A stretch of 23,534 bases of DNA from JASMHC01 sp042092935 (GTDB lineage: Bacteria > Pseudomonadota > Alphaproteobacteria > Rhodobacterales > Rhodobacteraceae): contig JBELFK010000031.1 in assembly GCA_042092935.1 (NCBI GenBank), positions 1 through 23,534 of the forward strand, given 5' to 3'. The number at the start of each line of letters is the position of its first letter. Within the stretch, counting starts at the first letter, position 1. Positions 7,895 to 15,909 of the stretch are shown here, piece after piece. Made by a program: the position numbers and the translations under genes. The notes beneath the pieces are model-generated. The model ran no database searches. It had not been told where the DNA came from and saw only the letters and a program-made list of their open reading frames with translations.

Positions 7895-8899
7895 ATGTCG
7901 GATTTTCAGATTGAAAAAGAATTGGTTAGGGCGTTTTACGCTGACCTTGATTCAGCCGATTTAAGCGAGATCCCAAGTATTATGGCGAAACACTGTGCGC
8001 CATCGCTTCAGTGGCGCGGCTTTCATCCCTTCAACGAAAAGGCCGGACCCGAGGCCGTCGCAACTGACTTTTGGCAACCTCTCCGGACGTCTTTGACGCG
8101 TCTTCAGCGCCGCATCGACATCTTTTTCGCGGGCAAAAATGAGATCGACGCGTTTCAATCCACTTGGGTTGTGTCGATGGGACACCTGATGGGGCTGTTC
8201 GACAACCCTTGGATCGGGATCGCCCCAACACGAAAAATGACCTTTTTGCGCTATTGCGAATTTCATCGTGTTGAGGATGGCCGGATTGTCGAAACGGCCA
8301 TGTATTTCGATATTCCACATCTGATGATGCAAACAGGCCTGCATCCCTTCCCACCACAAACTGCGGCCCATATGGTGCAGCCGGGCCCGATGACCCATGA
8401 TGGGTTGCTTTTTGACGCGCAGCCGGTGGCCGAAGGGGATGCAACTTTGGCCGCGATCAACGCCATGATTGGTGATCTGGGCACTTGGCAGCTTGGCCTG
8501 CCGCTTGAAGAAGAACTCGCCCGCACGTGGCACGACGACATGATTTGGTGGGGCCCAGCGGGCATCGGCGCCACCTACACGATTGAGCGTTACGCGAAAC
8601 AGCACTCCGGCCCGTTTCGGGCAGCGTTTTCAGAAAGAACCTCAACCGGTCACATTTGCCGGATGGCCGAGGGCCACTACGGAGGGTTCTTTGGCTGGCC
8701 AAATTTCAAGGCCCGCTTGACCGGTGATTTCATGGGAATGCCTGCCACAAACGAGGTTGGCGAAATGCGGGTGATCGATATTTACCGCCGCGACGGCAAC
8801 AAGCTGGCCGAGAACTGGATATTCATCGACTTGCTGCATTTCTGGAAAACCCAAGGCATTGATTTTCTCGCACGCATTCAAGAGGACAAGAAACCATGA
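7895..8899 (+). CDS. Tandem SnoaL-like (NTF2 superfamily) protein, paralogue C
   Basis: 334 aa, two SnoaL-like repeats. Repeat 1 has HPF (44-46), EFHR (122-125) and DIPHLM (139-144). Repeat 2 has THDG (167-170), WHDDMIWWGPAGIG (212-225), GWPN (267-270) and ENWIFIDLLH (306-315). It shares these landmarks with the two minus-strand paralogues, and Trp/His/Asp residues recur at the same places. The start at 7895 follows a GAGG ribosome binding site; earlier TTG and ATG codons lie upstream of or within operator 2 and are rejected. Its stop overlaps the amidohydrolase start by 4 nt (ATGA), so the two are translationally coupled and probably act in one pathway. Reaction unknown. Confidence 0.87.
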   Translation: MSDFQIEKELVRAFYADLDSADLSEIPSIMAKHCAPSLQWRGFHPFNEKAGPEAVATDFWQPLRTSLTRLQRRIDIFFAGKNEIDAFQSTWVVSMGHLMGLFDNPWIGIAPTRKMTFLRYCEFHRVEDGRIVETAMYFDIPHLMMQTGLHPFPPQTAAHMVQPGPMTHDGLLFDAQPVAEGDATLAAINAMIGDLGTWQLGLPLEEELARTWHDDMIWWGPAGIGATYTIERYAKQHSGPFRAAFSERTSTGHICRMAEGHYGGFFGWPNFKARLTGDFMGMPATNEVGEMRVIDIYRRDGNKLAENWIFIDLLHFWKTQGIDFLARIQEDKKP

Positions 8900-9777
8900 C
8901 CGGTTGGATCGACGCGCACCACCACCTTTGGGATTTAGACGCGGTCCATTACCCGTGGTTGATGGCGAAGGGAGTCGAAAGGTTTTTCGGTGACCCCTCA
9001 CCGATCCAACGCAACTATTTGCTCGATGAATTTCGCGCAGAGGCCTGCGCCGAGGGCTTTGCAGCTTCTGTACATATTCAGGTCGGTGCAGAAAACGGAT
9101 GGGACGAGGCAGCGTGGGTCCAAGAGGTCGCAGACGCAACCCCTGATTGGCCTTTGGCGCAGATCGTGTTCTGCGATCTGACCGCCGAGGATTTAGCTGC
9201 GCAGTTGGACGCATATCAATCGCTTGCGACCGTCCGAGGCCTGCGCCAAATCGTTGGACGCGCTCCGGGTGAAGATGCGCGAACCGGAACAAACCAATTG
9301 CTTGGCGACCCGTCTTTCGCGGCGGGTCTTAGCGAGGCCGGCCAGCGTGGGTTGAGCTTTGATTTGCAACTGATCCCCGAGCTTATGAAGAAGACCGCAA
9401 GGGTGCTTGATACTGCGCCCGATACCAAGGTCGCATTGTGTCACGCGGGATCGCCCCATGACCGAAGCCCAGAGGGCCTCGCGCAATGGTCAAAAAGCCT
9501 GCGCGATCTCTCAGAATTGCCAAACGTCTATTGTAAACTGTCGGGGTTGGGAATGTTTGCCCACAATTGGGACGTGGAGGATTTTCGCCCAATCGTAGAA
9601 ACGGTGATTGAACAATTTGGACCAGAACGGGTTATGTTCGGCTCAAATTTCCCGGTGGATAAGCTCTATTCAGATTACGCAAAACTCGCGGCGGCTTATC
9701 GGCGTCTCGTACCCGAAGAAATGCATGTGGCCGTATTCAGGTCAAATGCAGCGAAATTCTATTCTCTTGAGATTTGA
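8896..9777 (+). CDS. Amidohydrolase family 2 protein (COG3618-like), probable lactonase
   Basis: 293 aa, the usual size of the TIM-barrel amidohydrolases that include sugar lactonases and 2-pyrone-4,6-dicarboxylate lactonase. The N-terminal DAHHHLWD (6-13) supplies the HxH site. His183 lies in ALCHAGSP. The C-terminal FGSNFPVDK motif (248-256) carries Asp255, and Asn251 stands where many relatives have Asp. VYCKLSGL (211-218) is also typical of the family. In catabolic operons these enzymes open a lactone ring to the free acid. The coupled position after a SnoaL protein, divergent from the ABC operon and its dehydrogenase, suggests hydrolysis of a lactone formed after oxidation. This is inference. 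Confidence 0.85.
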   Translation: MTGWIDAHHHLWDLDAVHYPWLMAKGVERFFGDPSPIQRNYLLDEFRAEACAEGFAASVHIQVGAENGWDEAAWVQEVADATPDWPLAQIVFCDLTAEDLAAQLDAYQSLATVRGLRQIVGRAPGEDARTGTNQLLGDPSFAAGLSEAGQRGLSFDLQLIPELMKKTARVLDTAPDTKVALCHAGSPHDRSPEGLAQWSKSLRDLSELPNVYCKLSGLGMFAHNWDVEDFRPIVETVIEQFGPERVMFGSNFPVDKLYSDYAKLAAAYRRLVPEEMHVAVFRSNAAKFYSLEI

Positions 9778-10112
9778 CCTGCCAAATCGAGACGTGCGGT
9801 CTTGTCACTGATCTCAAAATCCCGCTCCCATTGTGCCTATGGCTGGTTTTACAATACGGCGCGCGCGCAACCCAAACACGTTGGCACTTGGTCTTGAAGT
9901 TCATTCCGTCAGGGGTCATGAACACTTGTCCGCTGCGATGTGACGACAACGCCGACCGCGTCGGGATCGTTAAACACCTCGAAACCCTGCACAATTCAGG
10001 TTTTTTTGGATGTAGGTGTCTTGCCCCTGCCATTTGACCGGCGGCGTCTCTAGGCAATCGCTGCCAGCCTATCGGATGCCTGAATGTCGTCACCGGCGGT
10101 GAAAATGACGTG
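9778..10112 (-). pseudogene. Gap with possible decayed coding remnant
   Basis: No intact gene is seen in these 335 bases. On the minus strand, directly in frame after the merR stop, VIFTAGDDIQASDRLAAIA is encoded before a stop. In other frames the next bases encode VKWQGQDTYIQKNLNCAG and then FEVFNDPDAVGVVVTSQ. The frames change around a run of seven A residues and again downstream. The segments look protein-like and follow one another, as expected of a frameshifted gene remnant, but no family was recognised. Chance reading frames cannot be excluded. No terminator was found after the amidohydrolase. Confidence 0.3.
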
Positions 10113-10541
10113 CTAAACGCCGATTTCGTCGTGATTTGTCAGGCACTCGGAATGGTCGCGCAAAACTTCCAGCACCCTGCACTCAGACGAATTTCCGCCG
10201 CTGCATTCATGCACCATGCGTACAAGCTCTTCGCGCAGAACTTCAAGCCGCGCCAGTCGCTGTTCGACTTGAGCAAGTTGGCGGCGCGCAATCAAATCCG
10301 CCTCATCGCACGGGCGGTTGGGATCGTCGGACAGGTCAAGCAGCTCGCGGATGGCTTCAAGCGAAAACCCCAACTGGCGGGAATGTCGAATGAATGACAA
10401 CCGGTCGAGTTCGCCTTCACCATAGCGCCGCTGGCCACCTTCGGTGCGGCCCGGCTCGGGCATCAGGCCGATCTGCTCGTAGTAGCGAATGGTTTGAACT
10501 TTTGTGCCGGTTTTTTTGCCGAGCGTTCCGATTGTTAGCAT
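10113..10541 (-). CDS. MerR-family metal-responsive regulator (ZntR/CadR/PbrR-like)
   Basis: 142 aa DNA-binding activator. The N-terminal winged helix has MLTIGTLGKKTG and TIRYYEQIGLMPEP (17-30), then GGQRRY (35-40) and the LGFSLEAIRELL segment (58-69). The dimerisation coiled coil spans about 82-112. Cys78, Cys113 and Cys121 sit where ZntR/CadR-type proteins bind Zn, Cd or Pb, with a further Cys133. The ATG at 10541 follows GGAAGGGG; an upstream in-frame extension lacks family similarity and is rejected. It is divergent from the ZIP gene. The dyad at 10559-10576 resembles the one in the zntA promoter, so autoregulation and control of the ATPase are likely. Confidence 0.88.
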   Translation of the reverse strand: MLTIGTLGKKTGTKVQTIRYYEQIGLMPEPGRTEGGQRRYGEGELDRLSFIRHSRQLGFSLEAIRELLDLSDDPNRPCDEADLIARRQLAQVEQRLARLEVLREELVRMVHECSGGNSSECRVLEVLRDHSECLTNHDEIGV

Positions 10542-10558
10542 GTCGACCCCTTCCAATA

Positions 10559-10576
10559 GTAAAGTGACTGTAGGTT
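10559..10576 (-). promoter_or_regulatory. Candidate MerR operator upstream of merR
   Basis: The minus strand reads AACCTACAGTCACTTTAC, matching the zntA promoter element AACCTAAAGCCACTGTAG at 14 of 18 positions. It overlaps a possible merR promoter with TTGCGT (10595-10590) and TACAGT (10572-10567), 17 bp apart. Occupancy there would fit autorepression. Confidence 0.45.
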
Positions 10577-10692
10577 TTCGGGGGTGGACACGCAACCAGG
10601 CCAGGACGAACACGAGACCTTTTTAACGATCTTTCTGGCGACGGCTCGACTGCAATCTTTACATCCTACGCCGAAAACTAGATAGGACGGCG

Positions 10693-11475
10693 ATGGAAAC
10701 ATTGTCGCCTCTCACCCTCGGTTTTCTTGGCAGCCTCGCGGCAGGTCTCATGACCTCGGTCGGCGCAATTCCGATCCTCTTTGGCCGCCATCCGTCCCCG
10801 GTGACACGCGACCTTTCGCTTGGCTTTGCCGCCGGCGTTATGCTGGCCGCGTCCTTCTTTTCGCTGATTATACCGGCACTGGATGCCGCAGGTGGTATGT
10901 TTGAAAGCGCGGCCATGCCTGCGCTTGTGGTGTGCGTCTCGATCTTGCTTGGCATGGGCGCCGTCGCGTTGATGAACGAAAAGCTACCGCACGAGCACTT
11001 CAAGACAGGTCGCGAAGGGCCAGAGGCAGCGTCCTTGCGGCGGGTTTGGCTGTTTATCATCGCGATCACGATCCACAACTTCCCCGAGGGCCTTGCCGTC
11101 GGTGTCGGTTTTGGCTCGGGTGGCATTCCGGGCGGAATGCCCCTTGCTATCGGCATCGGGCTTCAAAACGCCCCCGAGGGATTGGCCGTCGCGGTGGCGC
11201 TTCTTGGGGAAGGCTATTCAAAATACCGCGCTTGGGGCATTGCATCATTGACCGGCCTGATTGAGCCGATTGGCGGTGTACTGGGCGCGGGTATTATATC
11301 CTATTCCGAACCCATCCTGCCCTGGGGGCTAGCCTTTGCGGCGGGTGCGATGCTCTATGTTATCAGCCATGAAATCATCCCCGAAACGCATCGCCGTGGC
11401 CACCAGAACAAGGCGACCCTCGGGCTGGCGTTGGGTTTGGTCATCATGCTGTTTCTCGACGTTTGGCTGGGATAG
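10693..11475 (+). CDS. ZIP-family divalent metal transporter (ZupT/GufA-like)
   Basis: 260 aa membrane protein with about eight helices. Helix IV carries HNFPEGLAVG (from 128), helix V carries QNAPEGLAVA (from 158), and EPIGG is at 191-195. These are the metal-path motifs of ZIP transporters; Gln158 replaces the His found in some members, as in the GufA-like branch. A short cytoplasmic loop (about 94-116) has a few His residues (PHEHF). ZIP proteins usually move Zn, Fe or Mn into the cytoplasm, the opposite of the nearby ATPase. AGGA stands 5 nt before the ATG. The gene is divergent from merR and converges on the TRAP gene, with 17 nt between stops and no terminator visible. Confidence 0.9.
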   Translation: METLSPLTLGFLGSLAAGLMTSVGAIPILFGRHPSPVTRDLSLGFAAGVMLAASFFSLIIPALDAAGGMFESAAMPALVVCVSILLGMGAVALMNEKLPHEHFKTGREGPEAASLRRVWLFIIAITIHNFPEGLAVGVGFGSGGIPGGMPLAIGIGLQNAPEGLAVAVALLGEGYSKYRAWGIASLTGLIEPIGGVLGAGIISYSEPILPWGLAFAAGAMLYVISHEIIPETHRRGHQNKATLGLALGLVIMLFLDVWLG

Positions 11476-11492
11476 CGGACCCAACAACGCCG

Positions 11493-12860
11493 TCAATTCA
11501 ACAGCGGAGAATCCGAGTTCATCAGGACCAATTCCGGCAACCATGTTATGAGCTTGGGCCACCATACCAATAGCGAAATTAGAAGAACCTCGATTACGAC
11601 CAGCGGTCCGGCACCCCGGTAAATATCCGCAAGGTTGACGCTCGGCGGGGCAGCCATCTTGGCAAAAAACAAGGCGTAGCCAAAGGGCGGAGTCAGGAAC
11701 GACGTTTGCAAGGCCAGCGCGATCAGCCCTGCTAGCCAAATCTTCGAAAAATAGGCCGACCCCACGTGATCTGAGAAGTCGAGCTGCGCGAAAATCGGCA
11801 GGAAAATGGGCAAAAAGACCAGAAGGATTTCGATCCAATCGAACACAAACCCGAGGACAAGGATGATCCCGAGCAAAAGCGCAAGGGTCATCCAGCGCCC
11901 TAGCTCGAAGCCGTTGATCCAACCCACTAAGACCTCGCGGCCATCGACAAGATTGAAGCCAAGCGAGAATATCGAGGCCCCAACGACGATAAAGAACACC
12001 ATCGCGGTCATAGAGGCCGTTTGAACGATCGTTTTGTTGAGCCTCTGCAAACTCATCCGACCGCGAAATGCCATGACCGCAAGGCCGCCGAATACACCGA
12101 CGCCCGCGGCCTCGGATAAGGTCGCGACGCCGGTGACGATGCTTGTGGGAATGGCCGCGATGACTGCGATTGCGATCAATACGGATAAGATGTCTCGGAA
12201 GCTGGATTTTTCAGCAACCGGCAGTGGGACTTCGACGCGGTTCCTAAGCGTTGTCGCAAAGAACACCGAGAAGAAAAACACCAGCATTAAGACCGGAATG
12301 ACGAGGGCGGTATACATCAACCCAATGCGGAGCTGGAAAACATTCGCCACGAAGAACAAAAGAACGGCGGGAGGGAAAACCACGCCCAGCGCCCCGGACG
12401 CCGCAACGGCGGATCCCGCGGCCGATGCCGAATACCCAGACCGCAGCATCGGGCTATAGGCCACAAGGGCCACCGTGACGACGGAAGCCCCGATAACCCC
12501 GGCGGCGGGTGCAAGGATCAGGCCGATCAATAGCGTCGCGATTGCATAGCGCCCCGGCACCCATTTCAGCGCCTGTCCCAGGGTTTGAAACAATGTCGAC
12601 GCAATGCCGCTGGCATTCAAAACAAGACCGAGAAAGATCAGCAAAGGCACGCTGGTAAACTGCACGCCTTCGTTCGTAAGGATGCCGCGCACACGCAGAT
12701 AGATTAGACCCAAGCGGCTAAACTCGGTCTCGCCGATAAGGACCGCAGCGACAAAGGCAAGAAATCCCGTGGCCGTCAAAACCAAAGCAACCGGAAACCC
12801 GCTAAACACGCCCAGACCAAGAAGCCCAAGCATGGCAATCGTCAGAAGTTCACTCGCCAT
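11493..12860 (-). CDS. TRAP transporter large permease (DctM family, COG4664-like)
   Basis: 455 aa, highly hydrophobic with about twelve membrane segments, the channel subunit of a TRAP uptake system driven by a sodium or proton gradient. Typical features are GFPVALVLTATG near the N-terminus, a glycine/alanine-rich LAPAAGVIGASVV segment, GVVFPPAVLLFFVANVF, and a C-terminal TSFLTPPFGYALFF. It most resembles the mannitol/chloroaromatic-type DctM group. The ATG at 12860 overlaps the small-permease stop by 11 nt; a longer frame to 13037 would lie inside that gene and is rejected. No dctP binding-protein gene is in the window, so the ligand is unknown. Confidence 0.92.
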   Translation of the reverse strand: MASELLTIAMLGLLGLGVFSGFPVALVLTATGFLAFVAAVLIGETEFSRLGLIYLRVRGILTNEGVQFTSVPLLIFLGLVLNASGIASTLFQTLGQALKWVPGRYAIATLLIGLILAPAAGVIGASVVTVALVAYSPMLRSGYSASAAGSAVAASGALGVVFPPAVLLFFVANVFQLRIGLMYTALVIPVLMLVFFFSVFFATTLRNRVEVPLPVAEKSSFRDILSVLIAIAVIAAIPTSIVTGVATLSEAAGVGVFGGLAVMAFRGRMSLQRLNKTIVQTASMTAMVFFIVVGASIFSLGFNLVDGREVLVGWINGFELGRWMTLALLLGIILVLGFVFDWIEILLVFLPIFLPIFAQLDFSDHVGSAYFSKIWLAGLIALALQTSFLTPPFGYALFFAKMAAPPSVNLADIYRGAGPLVVIEVLLISLLVWWPKLITWLPELVLMNSDSPLLN

Positions 12861-13413
12861 GTAATTGATCGTCCCGTGAGTTTGGCGAAATCTTGTCGCG
12901 CTGGCCGCGTAAAAAGGCAATGTTGCGCAAGACAACAACGAGGCCAGCCAGGCCCAAAATGGCAGGCCCGATGACGGCAGCAATCCGCCGTGCCCAAATA
13001 TCCGTCTCGGCATATTTCGTTGTGCGGGCCAGCCCATCCCATCCGTATTCTGTCAGGATGACCGCCAGAGGAAGCAGGATAAACAGACAGCCGCCCAATT
13101 CAATCAATGCCAAGCGACGCGGGGTCCATTTGCGGCGAAAAACATCCACACGGACATGACCGTCGCGAAGGTATGTAAACCCGAAGGTCATGAAGATCAG
13201 GATGAAAAGGAGCGAGGTCGAAATATCAGGCAAGACCGACGACACCCCAAGTTGGAGCTTGCGATCAAGCATCTGCAATCCGGTGAAAAAGGCGATTGGG
13301 ACCACGGTCAGCCACGCGATCCCAACCCCAACAAAGCGGATTATTGCTTCTAACCCGTCAAGAAGACGCAAAACGCCACCCTCGCCGTTTGCTCGTCCGC
13401 GCTTAGTGGCCAT
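12850..13413 (-). CDS. TRAP transporter small permease (DctQ family)
   Basis: 187 aa membrane protein with four hydrophobic segments, as usual for DctQ. The conserved LRDGHVRVDVF (about 90-100) is the family landmark. It forms the membrane complex with the large permease encoded next. The ATG at 13413 lies inside the 3' end of the P-type ATPase gene (11-nt overlap) and its own stop overlaps the dctM start by 11 nt, so all three genes should be translationally coupled. A TTG at 13419 could extend it by two residues. The metal-gene context is unusual for a TRAP system. Confidence 0.9.
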   Translation of the reverse strand: MATKRGRANGEGGVLRLLDGLEAIIRFVGVGIAWLTVVPIAFFTGLQMLDRKLQLGVSSVLPDISTSLLFILIFMTFGFTYLRDGHVRVDVFRRKWTPRRLALIELGGCLFILLPLAVILTEYGWDGLARTTKYAETDIWARRIAAVIGPAILGLAGLVVVLRNIAFLRGQRDKISPNSRDDQLHGE

Positions 13414-15877
13414 GCGCAAGTGACCGGGCCGCCGCGCTTTTCTTTACGGTGCCGCCGCCCGTCGGATCGTTTGCGTCCTTCGGCGCACGAAGCATCCGCA
13501 GAGCATTTGCGACAACCACGAGCGAGACCCCAACATCAGCGGCGATTGCCCCCCACATTGTCGCCATGCCGAGGGCCGTCAAACCCACGAACAGCGCTTT
13601 GGTCGCCAGCGAGATACCGATATTCTGGCGAATGATCGTCATGGTCCGGCGAGAGTGACCGATCAACCACGGCACTTTGCCAATATCGTCGGTCATCAGC
13701 GCGATGTCGGCAGTCTCAATCGCCGCATCCGAGCCAACCGCGCCCATCGCAATGCCATAATGCGCCCGCGCCATCGCCGGTGCGTCGTTTACACCGTCAC
13801 CGATCATCGCAACCATATCGTGTTGCGCGACAAGTTCTTCGATGGCCGTAACCTTGTCCTCTGGCAAAAGCTCGGCCCGCACTTCGTCAATACCGACCTC
13901 AGCGGCAACGGCGCGCGCCGTGCGGGCGTTGTCGCCCGTCAGCATGATGATGGTCTTGACACCCTGCGCATGAAGCTGGGCAACAATGCCCTTCGCGTCA
14001 GGACGAATACGGTCGCGCAGTTCCAGCAGACCGGTCACGCCGTCCTTGTCGCCGACCGCGACCAAGGTATTGCCTGCCCCTTCGATCCGGTCCCGCAGGT
14101 CGGACGGAATGGTTTCAGCAAAGCCTTTCTCGGCGGCGAAACGATCTGATCCAAGCCAAATATCACGCTCACCAACGCGCCCCTCAAGACCACGCCCCGG
14201 AACGGTGCGTGTATCTTCGGCGGCCTGAACCTCAATGCCATCCTCCTTCGTCCTATCCAAAATTGCCCGCGCAAGCGGGTGCGACGAGCGTGCCTCTAGG
14301 GCGCCGGCAAGCGTCAAAAGATCCGACTTCGACGCGCTACCCAACGGATAGACCGCCGCAACCTCGGGTTCCCCCATGGTGATCGTGCCGGTCTTGTCCA
14401 TGGCAAGCGCGGTCGTGCGGCCGGGGGCCTCGACATAGGCACCGCCCTTAATCAGCACCCCTGCCCGCGCCGAGGCCGTCAAGGCCGCAACGATGGAGAC
14501 CGGCGTTGAAATCACAAGCGCGCACGGGCAAGCGATCACGAGCAGCACAAGCGCGTTATAGAACCAGTAGTCCCAAGTCCCGCCCAACACGAGTGGCGGC
14601 AAAACGGCGATTGCAATCGCCAACACCATCACAATCGGCGTGTAAACACGGGCAAATTTTGCGACCCATTGCTCGACCTCGGCACGTTTTGAATGCGCGT
14701 CGCCAACCATGCGGATGATTTTTGCCAACACAGTATCGGTCGCGGTTTTGGTCGCGCGGATTGTCAGCGTGCCCTCTCCGTTGATTGTGCCTGCGTAAAC
14801 GTCATCGCCCGACTCTTTGGGAACAAGCGCGCTTTCGCCGGTAATGGGGGCTTGATCGACCGCCCCGATGCCGTCCGTCACCTGACCGTCAAGCGGAATG
14901 CGGTCGCCACCACGGACGATGAACCTCGCGCCAATGGCAACGGCAGCGGCAGGGACATCTGCCTCGGAGCCGTCATCGTAGAGAACACGGGCCGTCGGTG
15001 GCGCAAGATCAAGAAGCGCCGACACAGCGTTACGGGCGCGCCCAACGCTCCAACTTTCCAGATAGAGCGACAGAGAAAAGAAGAATGCGACCGTGGCGGC
15101 CTCAAAAAACTCACCGAGACCAATTGCGCCCACAACGGCCACAACCATCAAAAGGTTCATGTCGGGCGAAAGTCTTCGGGCCGAGGACCAGGCCTTGGGT
15201 GCTACCAGCCAGACACCGAACAGGATCGCCAAGCTGAACAACGCCGCCTCGGGAAGTGGCATCGCTGACTCGCCGTGACCCGAAAACAGGCCGAGCGCAC
15301 CCTCCATGCCGGTTTCAACGATATGCCATGCAAAACCGGCAGCCCAAAAGCCGCCGCTTAAAAACGTGAACCGTTTCTGGGTTGCCAAATGAGCCGCCTG
15401 ATCCGCGCTGGCATTCTCGTCGTTCCAGGGGCGCGCCGTCATGCCGGTGCTTGCCACCAAGGAGACGATTTGATCGGTCGAAATGTCGTCAGCGCTGTCC
15501 AAAACGGTCATGCGCCCGTTGATAACGTCGAAGGCAAGGTGATCTTTACCGCCAACCTTTGGCCCAACGACTTTGGAGAGAATCGAAACTTCCTCAACGC
15601 AATCCAACCCGCTGACCTGAAAGCTACGGCCATTCTCGGGCGGAGGCGCCGGCGCAATGCCGTCGGCGACCCCGCTGCCACAGCATGCAGATCCTTCCGA
15701 ACCATGCGCAGAATGGTCATGCGTATGATGGTCGTGCGACGCGTGGTCATGATCGTGCGACGCGTGGTCGTGGTCATGCGACGCGTGGTCGTGGTCATGC
15801 GACGTATGGTCATGGTCGTGCGTCGATTGATCGTGCACGTGCTTTTCAGCTTGGTTGGTTTTGGGGTTTGCGGCCAT
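13403..15877 (-). CDS. zntA: P1B-2-type heavy-metal ATPase exporting Zn/Cd/Pb, with His-rich N-terminus
   Basis: 824 aa inner-membrane efflux pump. Residues 13-58 are a His/Asp-rich stretch with 20 His, then a Cys-Cys pair (65-66) and an HMA-like domain whose metal motif is GLDCVEE (90-96), an acidic variant of GMDCxxC. The membrane metal site is CPC (450-452) in IACPCALVISTPVS, as in ZntA/CadA. TGES (347-350), the phosphorylated Asp in DKTGT (494-498), TGDN and GDGVNDAPA follow. The last helices contain DVGVSL, whose Asp is expected in P1B-2 pumps. GGAGAG 6 nt before the ATG at 15877 supports this start over one 9 codons upstream. A MerR-type promoter precedes it, and dctQ and dctM follow with overlap. 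Confidence 0.93.
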   Translation of the reverse strand: MAANPKTNQAEKHVHDQSTHDHDHTSHDHDHASHDHDHASHDHDHASHDHHTHDHSAHGSEGSACCGSGVADGIAPAPPPENGRSFQVSGLDCVEEVSILSKVVGPKVGGKDHLAFDVINGRMTVLDSADDISTDQIVSLVASTGMTARPWNDENASADQAAHLATQKRFTFLSGGFWAAGFAWHIVETGMEGALGLFSGHGESAMPLPEAALFSLAILFGVWLVAPKAWSSARRLSPDMNLLMVVAVVGAIGLGEFFEAATVAFFFSLSLYLESWSVGRARNAVSALLDLAPPTARVLYDDGSEADVPAAAVAIGARFIVRGGDRIPLDGQVTDGIGAVDQAPITGESALVPKESGDDVYAGTINGEGTLTIRATKTATDTVLAKIIRMVGDAHSKRAEVEQWVAKFARVYTPIVMVLAIAIAVLPPLVLGGTWDYWFYNALVLLVIACPCALVISTPVSIVAALTASARAGVLIKGGAYVEAPGRTTALAMDKTGTITMGEPEVAAVYPLGSASKSDLLTLAGALEARSSHPLARAILDRTKEDGIEVQAAEDTRTVPGRGLEGRVGERDIWLGSDRFAAEKGFAETIPSDLRDRIEGAGNTLVAVGDKDGVTGLLELRDRIRPDAKGIVAQLHAQGVKTIIMLTGDNARTARAVAAEVGIDEVRAELLPEDKVTAIEELVAQHDMVAMIGDGVNDAPAMARAHYGIAMGAVGSDAAIETADIALMTDDIGKVPWLIGHSRRTMTIIRQNIGISLATKALFVGLTALGMATMWGAIAADVGVSLVVVANALRMLRAPKDANDPTGGGTVKKSAAARSLAHGH
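15719..15823. repeat. 21-bp tandem repeat encoding His-Asp heptads in zntA
   Basis: Three near-identical 21-bp units (15740-15802) each encode SHDHDHA. Degenerate copies on both sides, encoding THDHDHT and SHDHHTH, make about five units. The repeat forms the zinc-chelating tail of the ATPase. Units this alike at DNA level suggest recent expansion by slippage, and the copy number may vary between strains. Confidence 0.85.
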
Positions 15878-15909
15878 CTTGTTCTCTCCAGAATCACGGA
15901 ACAAGATGT

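Noticed and set aside
9737..10093. Intact 118-codon minus-strand gene between the amidohydrolase and merR
   Set aside because: The frame overlaps the amidohydrolase 3' end, lacks a ribosome binding site, and the protein-like stretches are spread over several frames.
11476..11492. Terminator between the convergent ZIP and TRAP genes
   Set aside because: Only 17 bases separate the stops and no inverted repeat was seen.
12861..13037. N-terminal extension of the TRAP large permease
   Set aside because: It lies inside the small-permease gene in another frame and has no DctM similarity.
15719..15823. CRISPR-like short repeats
   Set aside because: Units are contiguous, coding and in frame, with no spacers.
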